A stretch of 32,766 bases of DNA, from assembly GCA_949298075.1 (NCBI GenBank), contig CASFVA010000055.1, positions 1 through 32,766 of the forward strand, written 5' to 3'. Made by a program: the position numbers and the translations under genes. Source of the DNA: an uncultured Lentisphaeria bacterium. GTDB taxonomy: Bacteria; Verrucomicrobiota; Lentisphaeria; Victivallales; Victivallaceae. Shown piece after piece: positions 32,754 through 32,766 of this stretch; positions within the stretch are counted from its first letter, which is position 1; each line of letters opens with the position of its first letter. The notes beneath the pieces were generated by a model. The model saw only the letters and a program-made list of their open reading frames with translations. It made no database searches and was not told the origin of the DNA.

Positions 32754-32766
32754 GCCCTTATTTCCG

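Overview
The window comes from a Gram-negative bacterium with roughly 60 % GC. It has lipopolysaccharide (LPS) export genes (lptD, an lptF/lptG-type permease), a heptose epimerase (hldD) and peptidoglycan mraY. It also has the PerR/rubrerythrin pair typical of anaerobes, a GH127 arabinofuranosidase, an AraC regulator, and a GntR regulator with a sugar-sensor-like domain. The combination suits a carbohydrate-degrading anaerobe of the PVC group, with Lentisphaerae/Victivallis-like as the best guess. That placement is an inference from gene style; there is no rRNA or tRNA in the window.

Layout. 1-2899 (minus): mraY, a GT39-like membrane glycosyltransferase and the start of a polyprenyl-phosphate sugar transferase, as one envelope or polysaccharide unit. 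2947-5673 is an accessory island: an integrase N-terminal fragment coupled to a membrane protein of unknown function, then an AT-rich cassette, then a gene remnant. The cassette holds an XRE regulator, a 47-residue hydrophobic protein and a 126-residue membrane protein, all coupled or nearly abutting. A 34-bp direct repeat pair brackets it. 5736-7533: a small lipoprotein and a processive-type family 2 glycosyltransferase. 7777-9231 (plus): argB and a divergent shikimate kinase.

9215-18474 is all minus strand and forms two envelope operons: plsC-like acyltransferase, lptD, hldD, rsmB; and lptF, tatD, a membrane protein, rsmG. Each ends with an rRNA methyltransferase gene. 18640-20085 is a MATE transporter with an unusual leader (palindrome plus intrinsic terminator). 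20107-22874 is a divergent AraC/GH127 pair. 22886-24420 is a GntR/LacI-type regulator and a Mug-like DNA glycosylase. 24591-25576 is perR-rubrerythrin behind a strong promoter and palindromic operator. 25817-29341 is dnaE. 29739-32111 is gap-pgk (glycolysis), followed by a glyoxalase.

A striking window-wide regularity is a promoter of the form TTGnnn, a 17-nt spacer, then TATATT. It occurs upstream of mraY, argB, the acyltransferase/lptD operon, the MATE gene, gntR, perR and gap, and with a weaker -35 upstream of lptF. The best candidate for an undescribed system is the AT-rich regulator plus two membrane proteins cassette at 4509-5446.
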